Positions 7,379 to 11,553 of a DNA stretch of 11,553 nucleotides are shown here, one piece after another; within the stretch, counting starts at the first letter, position 1; every line of letters starts with the position of its first letter. The position numbers and the translations under genes were made by a program. The stretch covers positions 1-11,553 of the forward strand of contig JAGMES010000132.1 in the NCBI GenBank assembly GCA_023128035.1, given 5' to 3'. Below the pieces are notes generated by a model. That model was not told the origin of the DNA and made no database searches. It saw nothing but the letters and a program-made list of their open reading frames with translations. The DNA is from Halanaerobiales bacterium (GTDB lineage Bacteria > Bacillota_F > Halanaerobiia > DY22613).

Positions 7379-7447
7379 ATGACTGAAAACCGCTCTGAAA
7401 ACCTTTTTGAAAACCGCTCTGAAATGTCGTTAAATTTCAAACTTTAA
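7379..7447 (+). CDS. Possible 22-residue peptide built from a 12-bp repeat
   Basis: The frame ATG...TAA encodes MTENRSENLFENRSEMSLNF followed by KL. It is read from the tandem 12-bp repeat, so ENRS/ENLF/ENRS recurs. An AAAGGAGA at 7355-7362 lies 16 bases before the ATG, which is too far for efficient initiation, and an in-frame TAA at 7373 rules out a start further upstream. It could be a leader peptide for the peptidase gene or just a by-product of the DNA repeat. I do not recognise it. Confidence 0.2.
   Translation: MTENRSENLFENRSEMSLNFKL
7384..7431. repeat. 12-bp tandem repeat, about four units
   Basis: Units starting at 7384, 7396, 7408 and 7420 read TGAAAACCGCTC, TGAAAACCTTTT, TGAAAACCGCTC and TGAAATGTCGTT. 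The 17-mer TGAAAACCGCTCTGAAA occurs twice, exactly 24 bases apart. The rest of the gap to the peptidase gene (7448-7516) is AT-rich, and I find no convincing promoter in it. Confidence 0.8.
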
Positions 7448-7529
7448 CAAGGAAAAATTCATTATTTGGCTAAATTAAATATAGAATAGTAGATTATGAT
7501 TTAATTTTTTAAGAATAGGGGGATCAGGT

Positions 7530-9554
7530 ATGAGTAATGAAAACTATCTTACAATTGAAGAAATTGTGTCGAGACCTGTATTTACTGGGGTGACAGTAAG
7601 TGATGATGGTAAAAAGACTGCCTTTGTAAAACGTACTGCAGATTGGGATGAGAATGCTTATCGAAAGCATATTTGGGTTTATGAGAAGGAGAGTAAGAGG
7701 TGTTATCCAATATCTTCTGGAAAGGATGAGACATTTTCTGCAGTATGGTCACCTGACTCACAGATGTTAGCTTATGTTCATTTAGTAGGAGAAGATGATA
7801 ACAAGAAAAATCAGATTTTTGTAAAACTATCTTTGGACGAGCCAGGTATTCAAATTAGTTATGCAGAAGAAGGTGTAAATAAATTTGTATGGTCACCTGA
7901 TGGGAAAGGTTTTTATTATTTGACCAAAAGACCAAAAACAGAAGGTATGAAAAAGCGCAAAGAGATTTATGGAGATTTTGAATATATTGATAAAAAAGAA
8001 CGGTGCAATTGTTTATATTATGTGAAATTGAGTAAAGGATTAGAGATAAGTACTGAAACATATTTTGGCCCAAAAGATTTACGACAAAAAGAAACAGATA
8101 GTAAAGATGATAAGAATAAGAAGAAAGAAGAGATAGCTATTCAATTGACAGATGGAAAAGATTTTCACATTTATAATTTTGTGATTACACCTGATAGCAA
8201 ATATGTGATCTTTAATTCTGCTCTTACCCCAAATATGGAAGATATGGATGATTTAACTTTATATCTATTAGAATTATCATCAAAAAAGCTAAAAAAATTA
8301 TCGAATGCTAAAAATATTAGTCATGGATTGGTAATTTCACCAGATGGTTCTAAAGTTTGTTATACCCGATATGACGAAGCAGGAAAATGGTTCTTGAATC
8401 TGAAGTTAGAATTGATGGAGATTGAAACTGAAGAGATTAGGTTATTAGATGTAGATTTCCAAGAGAATCTAATCCCTATTCGCTGGACTGAGCGGGGAAT
8501 TATGGTTCAATGGCAAGATAGAACTAGTATGAATATTGGTCTCTTAGATGAAAATGGACAGATTGAACCCCTTATAGCAGGAGATGATTGCTTTGTTTTT
8601 GGAAGTTCAATTACAAAAGATGGTCAACATCTAGCATATAAAAAAGCTACCTCTGAACGACCATTTGAAGTATATCTTGATGAAGAGAAGATAACTGATC
8701 AATACAAATTGTTTGTAGATAAAAAATTAAGTAAAAAACAAGTTATTCGTTGGAATAGTTTTGATGGAACAGAGATTGAAGGGATTCTTTCAACTCCAAA
8801 ATATTTTGATCCAACAAAAAAATATCCTTTATTATTAGTTGTTCATGGTGGGCCAACTTTTGCGTCATTTGCGATTCCAACAGATAGTAGATATTATCCT
8901 ATGGAACAGTTTGTTGAGAAAGGGTTTATTGTCCTTCAGCCAAATTATCGAGGAAGTTCAGGATATGGTGAGAAATTCCGTAAATTGAATTATAGAAATT
9001 TAGGGTTAGGAGATTATGAGGATGTGATCTCTGGTGTGGATTTTCTGGTAAAAGAAGGCTTTGTAGATGAAGAAAAGGTTGGGGTTATGGGTTGGAGTCA
9101 GGGTGGTTATATTTCTGCTTTTTGTTCAACATATAGTGATCGTTTTAAAGCCATCTCTGTTGGTGCAGGGATAAGCAATTGGGTTACATATTATGTGAAT
9201 ACTGACATACATCAGTTTACTAGACTGTATTTAAATGATAATCCTTGGAATGATCCAGAGATATATCAGAAGACTTCACCGATGACTTATATTAAATCTG
9301 CCTGTACGCCTACTTTGATTCAGCATGGTGATAGTGATCAACGGGTACCTGTTCCTAATGCTTTTGAACTCTATCAGGGGTTAAGGGATATGAATGTCGA
9401 AACAGAATTGGTCATTTTTAAGGGTATGGGGCACAATTCTACAAAACCTGGGATTCATCGAGCAATTCTTAAGCAGAATTTGATCTGGTTCAGTCATCAT
9501 ATTCTTGGAGAGAGTATGGATGGTTTTTATTTAGGGGTAGATCAAGATGATTAA
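7530..9554 (+). CDS. S9-family serine peptidase (acylaminoacyl-/dipeptidyl-peptidase-like)
   Basis: Prolyl-oligopeptidase superfamily enzyme expected to trim short peptides. The N-terminal part (about residues 1-400) shows repeated propeller-blade signatures such as WSPDSQML, WSPDGKGF, TPDSKYV and SPDGSKV, the beta-propeller that screens substrate size. The C-terminal alpha/beta hydrolase (about 410-660) has HGGPTF for the oxyanion region and a full triad: Ser523 in GWSQGG, Asp603 in GDSDQRVP and His635 in GMGHNS. No signal peptide or TM segment is visible, so it is cytoplasmic and probably acts on imported peptides. A lysine/acid-rich low-complexity insert lies near 188-205. AGGGGGA just upstream supports the ATG at 7530. 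Acylaminoacyl-peptidase and dipeptidyl-peptidase activities cannot be told apart from sequence. Its stop overlaps the next gene by eight bases, so the two are very likely co-translated. Confidence 0.93.
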   Translation: MSNENYLTIEEIVSRPVFTGVTVSDDGKKTAFVKRTADWDENAYRKHIWVYEKESKRCYPISSGKDETFSAVWSPDSQMLAYVHLVGEDDNKKNQIFVKLSLDEPGIQISYAEEGVNKFVWSPDGKGFYYLTKRPKTEGMKKRKEIYGDFEYIDKKERCNCLYYVKLSKGLEISTETYFGPKDLRQKETDSKDDKNKKKEEIAIQLTDGKDFHIYNFVITPDSKYVIFNSALTPNMEDMDDLTLYLLELSSKKLKKLSNAKNISHGLVISPDGSKVCYTRYDEAGKWFLNLKLELMEIETEEIRLLDVDFQENLIPIRWTERGIMVQWQDRTSMNIGLLDENGQIEPLIAGDDCFVFGSSITKDGQHLAYKKATSERPFEVYLDEEKITDQYKLFVDKKLSKKQVIRWNSFDGTEIEGILSTPKYFDPTKKYPLLLVVHGGPTFASFAIPTDSRYYPMEQFVEKGFIVLQPNYRGSSGYGEKFRKLNYRNLGLGDYEDVISGVDFLVKEGFVDEEKVGVMGWSQGGYISAFCSTYSDRFKAISVGAGISNWVTYYVNTDIHQFTRLYLNDNPWNDPEIYQKTSPMTYIKSACTPTLIQHGDSDQRVPVPNAFELYQGLRDMNVETELVIFKGMGHNSTKPGIHRAILKQNLIWFSHHILGESMDGFYLGVDQDD

Positions 9555-10470
9555 TTCATTACTTGGTAGGATATCACCTAAAAAATTAGGTAAAACACTG
9601 ATGCATGAACATATTATGTGTGATTATATCGGGGCAGATTTTGTTAGTCCTGATCGATATGATCGTAAAGAGGTTGTCGAGACAATGCTTCCATATTTAA
9701 TGAAATTAAAAGAAGCAGGTTGTGATACTTTTGTAGATGCAACACCTCATGGTTCTGGAAGAGATGTGGAGATTTTAAGAGAATGCTCTTTGCGATCAGG
9801 ACTGCATTTTGTCACAGCCACGGGAACTTTCAAAGAAAAAGGGGTATCGAAAAAGATTAGAGCTGCTACAATTGACGCGATTGTGCAGTGTTGGGAGAAG
9901 GAGTTTCGAGAGGGAATAGGTGAGACTGGGATTAAGCCCGGTTTTATCAAGATTGCTCTTGATGATGGGCCAATCTCAAAGTTACAGGAAAAGATTTTGC
10001 GGGCTGCTGCACGGACAAGTCTAAAGACTGGAATGGCGATTCAATCTCATACTCTCTTACCTGCTACAATTTTACAGGCTGGTAGGATTTTGGAAGAAGA
10101 GGAGTTACCTTTTGATAGGTTTATTTGGACGCATGCTGATTGTGGTGAAGATTTACCTACAATGATAGAATTAGGAAGACGTGGGATGTGGATTCAGATA
10201 GATTCAATCGGTTATATGCCTTATGAAAAACATGTAAAAATGTTGCGAGAATTAATTCAAGCTGGAATTTTAGATAGGATGCTTCTTTCTCAGGATAAAG
10301 GTTGGTTTGTGGTAGGCAAGGATAAGGGGAGGTTTGTGAATCCCTATCATAGATTATTTACTGAATTTTTACCGCTATGTAGAGCAAGTGGGATCAAGGA
10401 AGAGTGGATTGATCAGATGTTGGTAACAAATCCTGCAAAAGTGTTGGATATAAAAATGGAAAATGAGTAA
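9547..10470 (+). CDS. Phosphotriesterase-family metal-dependent hydrolase
   Basis: TIM-barrel amidohydrolase of the phosphotriesterase (PTE-like) family, 307 residues, close to the family norm. The binuclear metal site can be read in full: His20 and His22 in MHEHI, Lys135 in GFIKIA (the carbamylated bridging lysine), His168 in IQSHT, His196 in WTHAD and Asp250 in LLSQD. Family members hydrolyse lactones, phosphorylated sugar lactones, organophosphates or amides, so the natural substrate cannot be named; true phosphotriesterase activity is not implied. The start at 9547 lies inside the last codons of the peptidase gene (ATGATTAA overlap), with AGGGGT eight bases before it, a layout typical of translational coupling. 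Peptidase and hydrolase may act on the same compound class, for example modified or acylated amino acids; this is inference. A long hairpin follows. Confidence 0.92.
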   Translation: MINSLLGRISPKKLGKTLMHEHIMCDYIGADFVSPDRYDRKEVVETMLPYLMKLKEAGCDTFVDATPHGSGRDVEILRECSLRSGLHFVTATGTFKEKGVSKKIRAATIDAIVQCWEKEFREGIGETGIKPGFIKIALDDGPISKLQEKILRAAARTSLKTGMAIQSHTLLPATILQAGRILEEEELPFDRFIWTHADCGEDLPTMIELGRRGMWIQIDSIGYMPYEKHVKMLRELIQAGILDRMLLSQDKGWFVVGKDKGRFVNPYHRLFTEFLPLCRASGIKEEWIDQMLVTNPAKVLDIKMENE

Positions 10471-10478
10471 AGTTTGAT

Positions 10479-10536
10479 AAAAAACCTCCTATCTGTAGAG
10501 ACTAGATATAAGTGAACTACGATAGGAGGATTTTTT
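10479..10536 (+). terminator. Terminator-like hairpin that also buries the permease ribosome binding site
   Basis: CCTCCTATC (10485-10493) pairs perfectly with GATAGGAGG (10521-10529). After a bulged T, GTAG (10495-10498) pairs with CTAC (10517-10520), giving 13 base pairs around an 18-base loop. AAAAAA (10479-10484) faces TTTTTT (10531-10536) across a one-base bulge. The T6 makes it a plausible intrinsic terminator for the peptidase-hydrolase pair. The 3' arm contains AGGAGG (10524-10529), the SD of the permease whose ATG is at 10537, so the folded RNA would block its translation. Confidence 0.75.
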
Positions 10537-11553
10537 ATGGAAGAAAAACAAAAAGGATTGAACCGTGGTCTTACTGCTCGTCATTTGACGATGATATCTA
10601 TTGGTGGCGTTATTGGGGTGGGGATGTTTTTAGGAAGCGGAGCGACGGTGAGACTGGCTGGCCCGGGTGTAATTCTCGCTTATGGTTTAGGAGGCGTGAT
10701 TATGATGCTTGTTATGCTGGCGCTTGCAGAGATGTCTGTAGGTAATCCAGTGCCTGGTTCATTTCGCGTTTATGCAGCAGAGGCGCTGAGCCCTTTTGTA
10801 GGTTATCTAGTTGGTTGGACTTATTGGTTATCTTGGGTTATAGTGATGTCAGCTGAGATTATAGCAGCATCTACATATATGGGATATTGGTTTCCAAGAC
10901 AATATGGGTGGATTTTTGGTATTATTTTTTCGATTGCGATGACGATAGTTAATTTAGGAAGTGTGAAATCTTTTGGTGAATTCGAATTTTGGTTTTCGAT
11001 GGTTAAAGTAATTGCAATTATTTTATTTATTATTTTTGGGATTGGAATGATTTTTGGTATTGTTGGAGAACCAGTCGGAACGACAAATTATACTCAGCAT
11101 GGTGGTTTCTTCCCAAGAGGGATCTCGGGGCTTTTACTTTCAATGGTGATGGTGATGGTCGGGTATGGGGGAACAGAAGTGATTGGAGTTGCAGCAGGAG
11201 AGACTGAGAATCCGAAAAAAGATGTACCGAAAGCGATTAACGGAATTGTAATTCGTACTCTTGTTTTATATGTAGGTTCTATTGCTATTTTAGTTGGTCT
11301 TATACCTTGGGATAGTATAGGATTGTCAGGTAGTCCATTTGTTCTAGTGTTTGAAAAAACAGGGATCCCAGGGGCAGCTATTATTATGAATATTGTTGTA
11401 ATTACTGCAGCTCTATCGGGAATGAATAGTGGCTTATATACAAGTTCAAGGATGCTGTATTCATTAGCAAAGAGTGGATTTACTCCACCATTTTTATCAA
11501 AAATAAATGAAAAGACAAAGGTACCGACTACAGCTCTAACGAGTAAATATTTT
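10537..11553 (+). CDS. APC-superfamily amino acid permease (3' end cut by window)
   Basis: Secondary amino acid transporter of the APC superfamily, AAT-like branch. The first 339 residues are visible and the frame is open to the window edge; full members are usually near 450-500 residues, so about a third is missing. TM1 carries the unwound-helix signature GGVIGVGMFLGSG (23-35), followed by AGPGVILAYGLGG, EMSVGNPVPGSF and GWTYWLSWV, all in family order. GYGGTEVIGVAAGETENP and later GMNSGLYTSSRML, also family-typical, come after these. About eight to nine membrane segments are visible. The substrate is not readable. The start ATG is seven bases after AGGAGG, but that SD lies in the 3' arm of a hairpin, so translation is probably conditional. 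The 5' part of the gene is richer in G and C than its neighbours. It could be co-transcribed with the peptidase and hydrolase if the terminator is passed. Confidence 0.93.
   Translation, partial: MEEKQKGLNRGLTARHLTMISIGGVIGVGMFLGSGATVRLAGPGVILAYGLGGVIMMLVMLALAEMSVGNPVPGSFRVYAAEALSPFVGYLVGWTYWLSWVIVMSAEIIAASTYMGYWFPRQYGWIFGIIFSIAMTIVNLGSVKSFGEFEFWFSMVKVIAIILFIIFGIGMIFGIVGEPVGTTNYTQHGGFFPRGISGLLLSMVMVMVGYGGTEVIGVAAGETENPKKDVPKAINGIVIRTLVLYVGSIAILVGLIPWDSIGLSGSPFVLVFEKTGIPGAAIIMNIVVITAALSGMNSGLYTSSRMLYSLAKSGFTPPFLSKINEKTKVPTTALTSKYF

Noticed and set aside
7384..7431. Short direct repeats as a CRISPR array
   Set aside because: Units of 12 bases are contiguous with no unique spacers, so this is a tandem repeat.
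7429..7448. GTTAAA/TTTAAC inverted repeat as a terminator or operator
   Set aside because: Only six AT-rich base pairs with an 8-base loop and no U-tract; not distinguishable from chance in this AT-rich gap.
10512..10520. GTGAACTAC, the reverse complement of the GTAGTTCAC ending the IS-like sequence at 61-69
   Set aside because: A 9-base match is expected by chance fairly often in a window of this size, and no IS-type foldback adjoins it; here the bases form the upper stem of the SD-sequestering hairpin.
10512..10745. 77-codon + strand frame starting in the hairpin before the permease
   Set aside because: It is out of frame with the permease, whose 339-codon frame from ATG 10537 carries all the APC family signatures; this frame is tryptophan/arginine-rich noise.

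Overview
The window is AT-rich DNA with full AAGGAGG-type ribosome binding sites, a lipobox-bearing binding protein, intrinsic terminators and clostridial-style chemoreceptors. This suggests a low-GC, motile, amino-acid/peptide-using anaerobic Firmicute, perhaps of the Clostridia/Halanaerobiales kind. That placement is an inference from style; there is no rRNA or other phylogenetic marker. All convincing genes are on the + strand.

Positions 1-69 look like the right end of an IS200/IS605-type element (foldback hairpin ending GTTCAC). A strong hairpin follows at 93-121. Two tandem paralogous methyl-accepting chemotaxis receptors (263-2353 and 2565-4640) come next. Each is preceded by the same bipartite motif, GCAGGA-N15-GCGAATA, and each is followed by a near-copy of the hairpin seen at 93-121. 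The unit [motif - receptor - hairpin] has therefore been duplicated, and the hairpin at 93 suggests a further copy upstream, now separated from its gene by the IS end.

At 4886-4987 a 33-residue, four-cysteine protein with a perfect Shine-Dalgarno (SD) site sits alone with its own terminator. It is followed by a canonical sigma-A promoter embedded in a 15-bp-arm palindrome, which drives a polar amino acid ABC importer: binding lipoprotein 5130-5930, permease 5941-6582, ATPase 6595-7275, then a terminator.

A 254-bp gap (7276-7529) holds that terminator, a 12-bp tandem repeat and a tiny ORF built from the repeat. Then come a cytoplasmic S9-family serine peptidase (7530-9554) and a phosphotriesterase-family metallohydrolase (9547-10470), which overlap by 8 bases. 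Last is an APC-family amino acid permease (10537 to the window end, incomplete). Its Shine-Dalgarno site is buried in the 3' arm of a long hairpin that also looks like an intrinsic terminator.

Taken together this is an amino acid/peptide sensing, uptake and breakdown neighbourhood: receptors, a high-affinity ABC importer, a peptidase with a partner hydrolase, and a secondary amino acid transporter. The functional link between the receptors and the transport genes rests on proximity only. The most interesting parts are regulatory: the SD-sequestering hairpin, the shared receptor-promoter motif, the operator palindrome and a probable AUU start codon.
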